Below the pieces are notes generated by a model that was not told the origin of the DNA, did not search any database, and saw only the letters and a program-made list of their open reading frames with translations. A program made the translations under genes and the position numbers. From Oenanthe sinensis (taxonomy: Eukaryota; Streptophyta; Magnoliopsida; Apiales; Apiaceae): a DNA stretch of 64,000 bases. Location: assembly GCA_028671895.1 (NCBI GenBank), contig CM053794.1:17098501-17162500 (forward strand), read 5' to 3'. Numbering within the stretch: the stretch's first letter is position 1; each line of letters opens with the position of its first letter. Positions 47,235 to 58,014 of this stretch are shown in pieces.

Positions 47235-48392
47235 ATCGGGAATGTGAACTATGAAACTTATGCAGATGATGGGGAAGAATGTATAAGTTAGACTCTTTTT
47301 AGATTTTGTTTTAACTATTGAAACTTTATAATATTAGTTTAATTGTGTATTTAAAGAATGTGGAATTATAAACTTAGAACACATAAATAAACTTTTAAAC
47401 TAATTGTATTATAATGAAATGCTACAATCCTGAAAATCGAGAAGAATTTTAGCTTCTTATTCCTGAGAGAAAACAGGGTATGATTTTGTAAATACTTTTC
47501 AACACACCTAGACTGTGAAGATGAACTTCTACTAAATTGACAACATGTCTCATGTGCACATGTTTCACATATCTAATTTTTATAACTAGAAATAAACAAA
47601 AGCATATTTATATTTTACACAATCTATTTCTAGCTAAGTCCTTCGATTTGATAGTCTGCAGCTTCTGTATTTTATCTTCAGTCATTTTTCTTGTTCTCTT
47701 TGCAAGCTTCTTTGTAGACTTGTCATTATCATTCACAAGTTTGACTAATCCTGATCATGACAATGCTTCTTTAACTTGTTTGTTGCTTCTTCATTTCTCC
47801 TTGAAATTAGCTACCTGATGTAGTCGACAACTCTTATAATTTCCATCTTCTCGATAAGTCATAATGTAGATTTCTCGATCAGCTACTCTGAGACTTCTCA
47901 ATGAGTTGCTCTTAGACTTTTCGATCAATTACTTTGAGATTTCTCGATTACTCCAATTTGAGACTTCTCGATTAGACTATTCTTTGGGCTTCTCGACCAC
48001 TTCATTAGCTGACTTCTCGACATGATTATTCTAGACTTCTCGAATAGTTGGTTAACACACTTCTCGATCAGTTGCAATTTCTTGACCTCTCAAATGATTC
48101 ATTTCAGGCTTTGCTACATAACATGTTTGAGACTTTTCAACCAGTTTAATTATAGACTTCTCGAATGGTACACTTGCCTTAGATTTTCCAACTTAGAACT
48201 ATTTATTTGTTGAGACCTTGTTTTCCTGATGCATGATCAATCAATCTTGAGTCTTCTATTAGAAATTTATTTGTGACCATTATTTACAACCAGAATTACA
48301 ACAGGAAATCTTCTAACTGCAATTTTACAAGTAGAACAATTACGTTCATAATCCCTATGTATATAAGAAGTACTATAAATGTTACATCAACA
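47235..48392 (-). repeat. Probable 5' LTR of the gag fragment's element
   Basis: Lies directly outside the PBS. On the minus strand a plausible start is TGTTGATGTAACA at 48392. No second copy exists in the window, so both ends are inferred. It holds an array of TCGAGAAGTCT-like motifs at 47847-48165. No gene. Confidence 0.6.
47847..48165. repeat. TCGAGAAGTC motif array
   Basis: About ten copies of CTTCTCGA(T/C/A) on the plus strand, spaced 20-30 bp, with diverged linkers. Comparable in placement to the GATCGA array in element M's LTR but with a different core. Confidence 0.8.
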
Positions 48393-49124
48393 GTACAAAT
48401 TATTACATTCAAAGAGGTAGGATTGTCTAGATCCAACAGGCCTTAAAGTAACGTTATTGAGTATTGCATATGCCCCCTTATGTGGTAGTGATATTGGTAC
48501 GAATGATAGAAATTAGGGCTGTGAAACAGATTCAAAGAATATGGAATGATGGGATAAGCAATAGTAACAACACTCGTATGATAACTTGGCTTTGATATCC
48601 TCTGTCATGATCTTGACAATTAGAATTTGTGAATTAAGCTATAATATAAACATGAAAAGGAAATGCAAGAAAACAAAATACAGAAAAGGGAGAAAATTTA
48701 AATATTCATTCTCATTCATAAACTCCAAAATAATTACACTAGAACTACTTATATAACATAATAGCGTTACATATCTAGGCTCGGCAAATGATTGGGCTAA
48801 AAACATTCCAATAAGCTAGGCTCACCAATATTCATTGATCTAATAAAAATTTCAGATAGGAACGAGCCCAATTAGTGATATTTATAGACTTATTTGCTTT
48901 TTAATGGAGTAAAATGTTGTATATGTATATTATACTTCAATAGAAATTAATATTTAGTTAGACACCTTAATTATAGGTCATGTATTTTTTACAAACAATT
49001 TTATAAGAAATATATTTTAAACAATATATATATATATATATATGATCTTCAATCTCCCTATTAAATCATATATAATTTTTTACATTACATTAGAAAAGTA
49101 AATAAAAAAACTCCCGAAGATGAT
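48393..49124. other. Intergenic stretch; faint gypsy LTR boundary
   Basis: No gene seen. At 48588-48606 GGCTTTGATATCCTCTGTC resembles a decayed initiator-Met PBS next to a TGTCA LTR start on the minus strand, but I have no partner LTR. An (AT)n run is at 49022-49044. Confidence 0.4.
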
Positions 49125-49357
49125 CTAGATCAATCTTATTTTTCCTTTATACATTATTGCACGCATAATCAATCGCCTATATACAAACCGTATTCCTATA
49201 ACCACAGCAAACCCTGGACCACTTTTTCTGTTCATGTATATGCACACATATTTCTCACCCGTGATTTCTCTTTTCACTTGTTCGCATACATATTTCAAAC
49301 AAATTATTATACATATACTGTTATATCTACATTCTTCTCTTGCTGCCATTTCATGAA
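49125..49357 (-). other. Probable 3'UTR of the LOB-domain gene
   Basis: Follows the stop codon on the minus strand. A25-30-like AATGTATAAAGG and AAAAATAAG near 49135-49155 could serve as a polyadenylation signal. The part from 49215 upward is the part shared with the captured copy at 46283. Confidence 0.55.
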
Positions 49358-49852
49358 TTAATTTCTGTCACCCTCATTGCTATCACCTGGATCACGATTA
49401 AATGTAAACGAAGTGTTGTACGGAATAGAAACTCCTGCATCATTGTAACTAAAACTGTAGTTTCCTTCACTTTGGGAAGGCAGTGTAATTCTCTTGTCAT
49501 TATTATTTCTGGTGTAACGAAGGAGATTTGCATTTGTTTCATCTAATTCTTTCTGGAGCCGAATAATCTGTTGTTGGAGCACAGAGATTGCTCCAACACA
49601 GCCGTACACCGGATCTTTAATCCGAGCATCGGCTTCATAAGCAAGGGAATTCACCGCATCTTCTCTTTGATGAGGCAGAATCTCAAGGAGGAGTTTACTC
49701 ACATTGCTTGCTCCAAATATCTTGTGCACGTATGCGAATTTTTGTGTGTCTTCTGGTGGGAAGTATGGAGCAAATATGCATCCTAATATGCATTTTCTTC
49801 TGAGGAACTTGCAGGCAGCGCAGGGAGAATTGGTGTAGCTGGGTGATGCCAT
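49358..49852 (-). CDS. LBD: LOB-domain (LBD class I) transcription factor, LOB/LBD25-like
   Basis: A 164-residue plant-specific nuclear DNA-binding protein. Class I LOB-domain proteins act in organ boundaries, lateral organs and roots. The whole LOB domain is intact: the CX2CX6CX3C zinc-finger-like block with Cys 11, 14, 21 and 25 (PCAACKFLRRKCILGC), the GAS block FAYVHKIFGASNVSKLL (39-55) with the invariant PHQREDAVNSLAYEA after it, the conserved Pro81 in DPVYGCVGA, and the LX6LX3LX6L zipper at Leu92, 99, 103 and 110. The tail (111-164) is Asn/Ser-rich and variable. The start is chosen for the MASPSY...NSPC N-terminus typical of LOB and LBD25 and for its AAAATGG context. The coding part is intronless. 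Closest by memory to LOB and LBD25; which one cannot be settled here. Confidence 0.95.
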   Translation of the reverse strand: MASPSYTNSPCAACKFLRRKCILGCIFAPYFPPEDTQKFAYVHKIFGASNVSKLLLEILPHQREDAVNSLAYEADARIKDPVYGCVGAISVLQQQIIRLQKELDETNANLLRYTRNNNDKRITLPSQSEGNYSFSYNDAGVSIPYNTSFTFNRDPGDSNEGDRN

Positions 49853-49870
49853 TTTCTTTAGTTATCTTCC

Positions 49871-51080
49871 CTGCAATAAAAATAAAAATTATGGCATAAC
49901 ACGATCGAGGAATTATTTGTTTAGAATCAGATCTATGTTAATTTTGTGAGGTTCATCATCTAGAAGACATGAAGAAACAAGCGAATTGATTAATTAGTTT
50001 ATAAAGAACGATGTATGAGAAGGATGTTAAGAACAAGCAAACTAATTATTAACTAGTGAGCACGATTGGATAGCCTTAAGTAGTAGTAAGAGTTTATCAT
50101 CTGTCATCTCAGTCAGGTCATGAGTTTGACTCTGTCTTCCGAGATTTCTTGGGAACATATATTCATTTATAAATATCTATAAGCCTACCTATTCAAAAAA
50201 ATTCTTAACTTTTATAATTAACCTGATCACAATATGATATATATATATGTGTGTGTGTGTGTTTTATACTATATATGTTGATAGTTGTGATTTATATGAT
50301 TAGACTATAGTATATTAGGCTCTCTTTAAATGTAATTCTCCATAATTTTCTCATCGATCTGTGCAATTAATCCGGCGATATATGTAACACAGAACATGTA
50401 ATTTTCAAGCAAGTTCAAAATTTCTGCGACAGATCACTTTATTGTATAAGTAGCAGCACTGGATTAATTAAAAAACCTGATATAGTACGCACCCACCATA
50501 ACAGTTGTACACTTGTACCGCATAAACAAAATTTTAATTAATCTAGACAGATCAAGCCAATTTAATTAATAAACAAGGGTTCTTGATTTAGCAGATCACA
50601 TATATCAATCGAAAAAAACGCATCTTCGCTCTTTACAAGTGGGTAGTACGTGTTCTGTGTAGCTGCAATTCAGGTTTCATATATAATCGAAAGAAAAACA
50701 TGAATCATGCTTGAAACCCTAACCATATATACTTGCAGTATCTTTTTGATAAAATCCTTACAAATTTACATTATATAGACAAAGACGAGGTCATCAAAAC
50801 TAAAAGACACTAACTAGATCTCAAGTCTAATCACAGAACGTACGACCCCTATCCCCATAAAGAAAAAGAGCAAAGCCATTTTTGCATTGTTGCCCTTCTT
50901 CGGAGGGCAGGTTAACCCATCACTCGAAAAAATTTAATTCACAATCATAGCAAAAGTAAAAAAAATTCAATGATATATATGTACATGTATGGGTGTGTGT
51001 GGATTAGATAGCATATATTATATATAGATAAATAGATGGACATACGTACAGATAGATAGATAGATAGATAGATATCGTAC
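49871..51080 (-). other. Likely 5'UTR intron of the LOB-domain gene
   Basis: On the minus strand a pyrimidine-rich TTTTTATTTTTATTGCAG ends at 49871, 18 bases before the ATG, an excellent acceptor. A matching donor, GCTAG/GTACGA, lies at 51080 just after a plausible first exon. The intron would be 1,210 bp. It holds a (TATA)(GT) microsatellite at 50237-50262 and a (GATA)n run at 51048-51074 a few bases inside the donor. No gene in it. Confidence 0.65.
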
Positions 51081-51185
51081 CTAGCTAGCAACCTATATTC
51101 TTCTCCGAGCTGATGATATACTTGGAGCTTTGTTTGAATTTTCTAAAATATGTGTGGCTATGCTCTTAGGCCCTGATCTTTTGCA
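51081..51185 (-). other. Putative non-coding first exon of the LOB-domain gene
   Basis: About 100 bases between the inferred donor and the expected transcription start 25-35 bases below the TATA run. Contains no in-frame ATG that would open a long reading frame. Start point not proven. Confidence 0.5.
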
Positions 51186-51206
51186 TTTGTATGTGAAATG
51201 CACAAA

Positions 51207-51227
51207 GTATATATAGATATATAAATG
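51207..51227 (-). promoter_or_regulatory. Putative TATA box of the LOB-domain gene
   Basis: The minus strand reads CATTTATATATCTATATATA, with TATATA cores about 30 bases upstream of the proposed first exon. A TATA-type promoter suits a tightly regulated developmental gene. Confidence 0.55.
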
Positions 51228-51229
51228 AA

Positions 51230-52080
51230 CGAGTATAAATCTAACCGTTGGGATGGGATGTGAGATATATCATATGGAGTCAAATAAGAAAACCCTAGCC
51301 AGCTCGAATTGTATTATTGCAGGCGACAAGAGCAAAAAGGTGCTGAACCTACAGTGAAATATACAGAGAAAGGAGGCAAAGAGCATTAATGGACCGGAAA
51401 TTATCGAAAGGACTGGGGAAAGCGCACAGTTGAAGGATTGGGAAAGTTTTAGTTACAATAGTGGTACCGACTATTCTCGAATTTCAATCATTTTTGAAAA
51501 TTAACAAAAATTTTAGATTTTTGACGAGAGCGTTCTTTAAAACCTTTTTTTGTTTTGATTATACTTGGTGTCGATCTCAGTTATGCGCAAAGTTCTTTAA
51601 AACTTTGAATGTTGAGGAATAATACTAAAAAAAATTAAAATAATTTTAAGATATTTTATCAAATAATTTGGCAAGTAACGACGTAAGGTGACATGATGGA
51701 AAGTTTTAGTTCAAATATTAATGTACATGTATGTAAATTTATCTTATATATTGTTTAGACAATTAATTAAAACAGATAAGTGTTATTTGAAAAAAAAATT
51801 GAAAAATAATTCAGGGTCTCTAATATCTTTCTAATTTGAAATATAAAATTATTGAAATAAATCAAAATAAAGAACTTAAATATGGACGGCGGCTACAATA
51901 ATATAGTTAAAATAAAACATCGGGTATGCGGTGCGCAGTTTTACTAATAGCTAGCTACGGTCCATTTTCTGCTTTTGACTGTCAGAAAACATTGATGCTT
52001 CCTTCTTTGTACGTACGTGCATAAGGTTTTAGCTATTAATTTTTATAATTTTATATATTACTCTTGTGCTCAAAATTCCA
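51230..52080. other. Upstream region of the LOB-domain gene; no gene
   Basis: Unique-looking AT-rich DNA, presumably upstream regulatory sequence. No open frame, repeat pair or transposon motif recognised. Confidence 0.5.
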
Positions 52081-53230
52081 TATGAACTAGATTTGGACCC
52101 ATAGGTTGTGTGAGGTCCAATCCACTAGGCTAATGGCCTTCTAAAGAGATTCTCAGACAGTTTAGCAAGAGTTATAGAGGTACCATTATGTACAGTTGGA
52201 CCTTCGGAGCTGCAAAGAAGGTTTGGAGGTTGAAGGATTCACCCAAGAATGAGGAACCACTAGGTGAAAGGATCTTGGGGAGGCAAGAGTTTGACTGTCC
52301 AAAGAGGTTCCATTATATCAAGGTTGAACCTAGTTTGGAGAGGTTTTAGGAGGCCAAAGAAGTTAGGAATTCATCTGGGAGGTCATAGTTTATGATGGCT
52401 TCCAGGAAACAAGTTACGGGTTCTATTATACAGATTTTAAAAATTAGCTTCCAAGACAACTCCTTGGTACCTCCTGGAAGGACAATTCTACATTGACTGT
52501 TTCACCTGGTTTTTAGGAGATGATTACTCCATGATTGTAGAAGATAATTACCATAATATTCTTATTAAGTTAAGGATAGTTATGAGGAAAGTACATATTA
52601 TCATACATTCAGCCGTTTATGCAAGAGATAAGAGTTTCCAAGGAGTTCTAACCTACTTGGACTCTCTTTGTAGCTCAAACACTTCGCGATAACCATCATC
52701 TATAGAGGATAAAGCTTATCAAATCTCAGCTGATAACTCATCAACAAGAGTCACAAATGCCAAGAACTACATATGGACTTGATCACTATAAATAGGGTAT
52801 GTAGGCAACTAGCAAAAGGTTAAGAAATACTTAGAGGGGAGAGAGCACTAGAAAACTCGAGTATCATTGATATTCTGAGGTACTTGACTTGTATAATCTC
52901 GTGGTTATACGTTGGTGCCTTGGTCCTTTGCAAGCTCAGAACCTTCATTATCAAAATTACCAATCATCCTCGATGGAAGCTCGATCAGGAACTTGTTTCT
53001 TGGTCAATTTGCATAACTTTTCTTCCATTATTCCAGTAATGGGCCTCCATAGTGTTTTCCTGAATTCCTCTCACAACAGTTACTATTACAATTCAAACCA
53101 ACTTTTAAAAAGTTTTGTGACTCATTATATTCATATTGATTGATTCGTTAGAATACCTTGTATGTCTTTTTATTGATAAGAATGTCTGGTTTGTAAATTT
53201 CTCATACTTTCGTATTTGATTATTTTCAAC
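52081..53230. other. LTR-like block with plus-strand TATA, unclassified
   Basis: Less AT-rich than its flanks, with purine-rich text such as GGAGGCAAGAG and GGAGGTCATAG, then ACTATAAATAGGGTATG near 52786, then a leader-like region with a chance 84-codon frame at 52889. The style is that of a retrotransposon LTR or leader, but no second copy, PBS or PPT is present in the window. Confidence 0.35.
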
Positions 53231-54449
53231 AGCAAAGAAATAATCCTTCCATTATAATTATGGATGGATTTTGGAAAATAATTGGAAAGGTGTAATTATT
53301 ATTAAAATTTTAAATTTGAATATATATATATATGATTGTTATAATTAAAATATGTCTTTTACTAATTTAAGAGACCTTCTACTACCAAAGAGTCTTATTC
53401 AATTGGATAGGCACAAACCCATGAAGATAGTTAGATGAGATGGATAACTTGACTGACTTAGATACCTCACCTATTGGAAGAGATCTAACCCAATTGAGGT
53501 TAGAGATATTATTAACAAGGAGAAAAGTCGGCTTAGGTCCATACTTAAATGGCTTCGCCTACTCGTGACCATCTCTCCTACTTAACAAGGTTCAAGCCTA
53601 GTTAGATAGCTAAGGATGAATGAATAAGATTTTTTGTTAGTTTGCTTAACCACATTGAGTTTATAGAAGGGGTTGGATACAAACCCTTTAAAAATTTTGT
53701 TACTTTAAATTTTAAAAATAATGTATTCAAGAACTTTGACTATTGGAAAATATTAAACACATAAACTAAAACATTAAAATGAAGAACAATTAATCTTTTT
53801 TAAAATTATTAGTGGTTTGTCTTAGATCCTTAAGGGTATATATTGCTCTTGAAATTTCTATGAGTCTTAAGTCAACTTCTTATACACAAGTTTGAGTTTA
53901 TGCTCTTTATAAGAATTTTCTAACTAAAAGGTATGGCATAAGTTCAAAGAAAATCATCTGATAAAAAGGTTGTTTCTATATGGGCTACTACACAAGTGTT
54001 TACAATTTCTAGTCAGTAGATAAAACAGAAAGGTTATAAACAAGATATTTGTTACATATGGTTGTTCTTTTTGCATTATGCAAATAAAAAATTGATTTTT
54101 CCTCATATTTCCTCGAGATGGTCATGCATCTGTCTTCCAGGAGACTTCACAGTCAAAACAAATTTGACTATCTTCTAAGTAGTTTGTAGTCTACAATGAT
54201 TCCTGTTATTTTGTCCTTTTTGCATTGACAAGTCGCTATCCATTAATATGTAGGTGTTAAGCTTATCAATAGATAATTCCTTGTATTCCTCGACTAATCT
54301 TTACATCCATCGATTGATAATATTGACTTATCGATTGGTAAATTGTTATCAATTGATATATGTCAATTGATGTATCTTCATATCAGTTGAGACTTTATTT
54401 GTTGACATCTTGTGAGTTTTCATCCATTGATCACCCTTTATTTGCATAT
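53231..54449. other. Intergenic DNA; ATCGATTGATA-like repeats at the right end
   Basis: No gene recognised. At 54290-54400 short repeats such as ATCGATTGATA, ATCAATTGATA and GTCAATTGATG occur six or so times just outside the Tork LTR and may belong to it or to another LTR. Confidence 0.4.
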
Positions 54450-54756
54450 AAACCTGCCTTTTGGTGAGTATAGAACAACGAAAACAAACTCAAAGCGAAT
54501 AAACAAGAATAAGAAAATAAACGACAATAACACAAGACAAGATTTAACATGGTTCAGAAAGTCCTACTCCACATGCCACACTAATTTTGTACTGATAGCT
54601 CACAATTGTATTGTGTTAGGGTTTTATAATTACAAGAGAATATTTATATATATATATATAAAAAGAAACTAAGCCTAATTCAAATCATAGCCCAAATTTG
54701 AAAATCCCATTTTCAGGGACTTGAAAGTTTCTGCATATACTCCATAAAATCCAACA
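54450..54756 (-). repeat. 3' LTR (partial) of Tork-type copia relic
   Basis: The minus strand starts TGTTGGATTTTATGGAG at 54756, right after a purine tract CCAAGTGGGAGAT (54757-54769). The far end is uncertain; text resembling the R/U5 part (TTATTGTCGTTTATTTTC) is near 54500-54525. Contains an (AT)n run at 54645-54660. Confidence 0.6.
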
Positions 54757-54889
54757 ATCTCCCACTTGGAATCTGACCACATCTTCACTTCAGTCTTGTA
54801 AATCTAGTAACCTCCAATACTTAAATCAATGACTCTAATTAGTGTAGTGCCTTATCATCAATCAATTCTAAAGGCTAGTTGAACCTATG

Positions 54890-56405
54890 CAAAGCTTTAA
54901 ATTTTCACTGTAAGCACCTTGATCAACATATGTGCAGGATTCTTTGAACCGAGTATTTTTTTCAAGGACAAAGTACCATTACTAATCAACTCTCTTATAA
55001 AGTGATATCTCAGTTGTATATGCTTTGTCCTAGCATGAAACACAGGATTCTTCGCAAGATAAATGACACTTTGACTATCGCTATACAAGGTACTGGCCAC
55101 CTATTTTTTGCCTAACTCTTCAAGAAATTTCTTCAACCAAATCATCTCATTTCCAGCTTCAGAGATAGCCATATATTTTGATTCTGTGATTGAAAGAGCA
55201 ACACTCATTTGAAGCCGAGACATCCAACTAACTGTCATGCCACCCAAGGTGAAAATATATCCCAGAGTACTTACTCTTTCTTATATCCAAACATCCACCC
55301 GAATCTGCATCAGATAACCCTTCAAAGATAACATCTTTCTTACTAAAATATAATATAAACTTGGATGTACCTTTCAAGTGGCATAACAACCACTTTACTG
55401 TTTCACAATGCTCCTTTCCTGGATTAGACATGAACCTGCTAACGACTCCCACTGCATGAGCAATGTCTTGCCTTGTACAGCATATCATACATCAACTTGT
55501 CAATTGCAGATTCATACGGAACTTTAGCCATATCTTTCTTGTCTTCATCCGTTTTAGGTGATTGCTTATTCATCAGATTGAACTGAGTAGCCAATGGTAT
55601 ACTTCTAGTCTTCGCATCTCCAACAATTTCCAAATATAGTTCTCTTGAGATAATTTCAAAGTACCTTCAAATATATCCCTGACAATGCTCATACCAAGTA
55701 TTTGTTTTACTGCACCCATATCCTTCATCTCAAACTCCTCAGACATTTGTCTCTTTATCCTGTTGAGTTACCTCATTTTTTATACTGCTATCAACAAATC
55801 ACCAACATACAACAACAATAAGATATAAGATGAATAAAATTGTTTAAAGTAACAACAATGATCCATAGCATTCCTCGTGTACCCATTATTCATCATAAAG
55901 ATGTCAAACTTTAAGTACCATTGTCGTAGTGCTTGCTTCAAACCATATAGGCATTTTATAAGCTTGCAAACAAGGTTTTCTTTCCCAGCTACCTAAAATC
56001 CCTCTAGATGTACCATGTATATGTCTTCCTCAAGATTCCCATATAAGAACGCAATCTTAACATCAAGTTTCTCTAGATGTAACTCCTCTGCAGCCATAAT
56101 ACTTAGCACAATTTTAATAGTAGTCATCTTAACAATTGGAGAAAATACATCATTATAGTCAACACAATTTTTCTGTTGATACCCCTTGGCTATTAACGTT
56201 GGTTTGTATCTCTTGGTACATTTATGTTCTTCTTTGATCCAAAACACCCACTTATTCTATAAAGCCTTCTTTCCTGCTGGTAATTCTATTGTAGACCAAG
56301 TCTCATTCTTCTCAAGAGAATTCATATCTTTTTCCAGGGCTGATTTCCACCAAACTAAATCATCCCATTGAACTGCCTCTAAATAACACTGAGGTTCTCC
56401 ATTGT
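54890..56405 (-). pseudogene. Tork/Tnt1-type copia RT-RNase H relic, 5' truncated
   Basis: On the minus strand: the RT entry EPQCYLEAVQWDDLVWWKSAL and NETWSTIELP (56260-56400), KPTLIAKGYQQKNCVDYNDVFSPIVKM (56100-56210), LDVKIAFLYGNLEEDIYM (56000-56060), LYGLKQALRQWY (near 55940), the catalytic box now YVGD instead of YVDD near 55815, RNase H with the YES...IDKLMY and ARQDIAHAVGVVSRFM-like segments (55440-55560) and the C-terminal HARTKHIQLRYHFIRELI near 54975. At least four frameshifts and several stops. Gag, protease and integrase are missing, apparently lost where the LTR at 56420 begins. Confidence 0.9.
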
Positions 56406-56419
56406 AAAGCATAATGTAA

Positions 56420-57358
56420 TGTAGTATGTAATAGAGTAATGATAACTCAACAGAAAAAGAATGACAAATAAATAACATTAATGTGAAGTACAGGAATCCA
56501 CAAGGATAATCAAACAAGACATTTACATGCATCACTATAGGGAATTAAAGACGAAGGCTTTCTAAAGCGTCAACGAAAGAAGTTCATTAAAATGTTAAAG
56601 CCTTATTGATGAAAAAAAGATCAGAAGGTTTTCAGAATCAAGATAGTGTTGTGGTACACGTATGATCATCAGGATTTTAGTGGAAAGAAACAAAGGCACA
56701 GTTGAGGAAATGTTAACTGATAGCTTAAATGCAAGTGAGGAGAATTCAATTCAGTGTTAGTCATCTGTGAACCAGACCAGTGCACTAGGCATCAGCATAA
56801 AAAGAAAAGAATTATCTTTACACTAGTCAAGGAATCAGTTAACTGCAACTTGAATCAAGGACAGACGAAGAAATTAATACAGTGATCAAATCAAAAGGTA
56901 TTTCAAAGTCAAGTCAACCATATGCAAGTTCAAAGTCAAGACTCAAGACATTTCATGTCAAACAATAAAAGAAATGAAAATTGATTTTGGTGAAGTAATG
57001 TAAGCGCCCCCAAGGTACTTGAATATACAGGCACTTCCAAGTTTAAAGAAAATAATTCTAAGTGATTAGAATTATTCTTTAAGGCGCCCCCAAGTAGTAA
57101 AGCTCTCTAGGCGCCACCAAGGCACAACTCAAGGCGCCTTCAAGCTTGTTCTCAAGGCGCCATCAAGGAAGCACAATTCAAGGTGCCACCAAGCCTTGTT
57201 AGTCTATGCGCCACCAAGCCTTTTTAGTCTTGTGTTGTTTAGCTACCAATCATTAAATCTCAAGAATACATATACACAAATCATAATCCGCATTTGAAAG
57301 CTAAAAACTACCAACATCATATTCAACCCCCCCTTCTATGATGATTTGAGACTTAATA
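56420..57358 (+). repeat. Family-H-type LTR, shorter variant
   Basis: The start is approximate (TGTAGTATGTAATAGAGTAATG aligns to the LTR start region at 58044). It ends TTCTATGATGATTTGAGACTTAATA, a mutated form of the family end. A GCGCC array lies at 57000-57235: seven or so copies such as AAGGCGCCACCAAG and AAGGCGCCCCCAAG. About 0.94 kb against 1.74 kb for 58015-59750. Confidence 0.75.
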
Positions 57359-57360
57359 AT

Positions 57361-57372
57361 TGATATTAGGGC
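57361..57372 (+). other. Degenerate primer-binding site
   Basis: TGATATTAGGGC, three changes from TGGTATCAGAGC, two bases after the LTR end. Identifies the LTR at 56420 as a 5' LTR. Confidence 0.7.
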
Positions 57373-57659
57373 TTGTTGATTGAAGTTACAAACCAAGATC
57401 CAAGAGAGTTTTTCAAAAAGTGTATTTTTAGATCTAGAAAAATTTATTCTGAAATTTCTTTATTTTTAAAGAAAATTCAATGTTGAATTTTTCCAAGATT
57501 TTAAGTCCACTAAATTTTTAAGACTATCAATCTTCATGAATTCGAATTAAAAATTTTATTTCTTGAAATTTAAATTTTTATTTGAATTAATTTTAATTTT
57601 TAGGAAACTAATTTTTCCTGAGAATTAAAATTCTTCTTATATACAATAAGGTCTCAAAC
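57373..57659 (+). other. AT-rich leader of the outer element
   Basis: Between PBS and gag; rich in TTAAAATTTT-type runs. No gene. Confidence 0.55.
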
Positions 57660-58014
57660 CATTAGTAGCATCGAAATCCCAGCCTTCACTAAGGAAAACT
57701 ACATCCTATGGAAGAAGAAAATGTCCATGTTTATCAAGACTAACAAACCACAATACATGGGTATTTAGAAAATGGACCCTTTGTGCCTCAAAAGATGATT
57801 CCGGAAACAGTCTTAGAAGACGGAGAACAGATTTCCCAAAGGTTTACTCTAAAGGAACCTTCAGAGTACAATGACACTAAAAAAGATAAAGTGGCTTGAG
57901 CTAAAAATATTCAAATAATCTTAATGGATTCGTTGGACACTACAATGCTCAATCAGGTGATTAATTGTAGTAGTGCATGTTAGTATTGGTGTCTTAGAGG
58001 CAATACTTTTATGT
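57660..58014 (+). pseudogene. Copia gag N-terminal relic, interrupted by an inserted element
   Basis: Plus-strand pieces IEIPAFTKENYILWKKKMSMF, then YLENGPFVPQKMIPETV and LKEPSEYNDTKKDKVA, are a UBN2-type gag N-terminus with a frameshift and stops. It stops abruptly near 58010, where the LTR at 58015 begins, so the outer element was hit by a second insertion. Confidence 0.8.

Noticed and set aside
48588..48606. Decayed PBS and LTR start of another gypsy element
   Set aside because: Single short resemblance with no partner LTR or coding relic; kept only as a remark.
49125..49349. 74-codon minus-strand frame below the LOB-domain gene
   Set aside because: Lies in the probable 3'UTR and has no recognisable domain.
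53143..54449. Searched for tRNA, snRNA or miRNA-like folds in the gene-free stretch
   Set aside because: No A/B boxes with a cloverleaf and no convincing short hairpin seen by eye.
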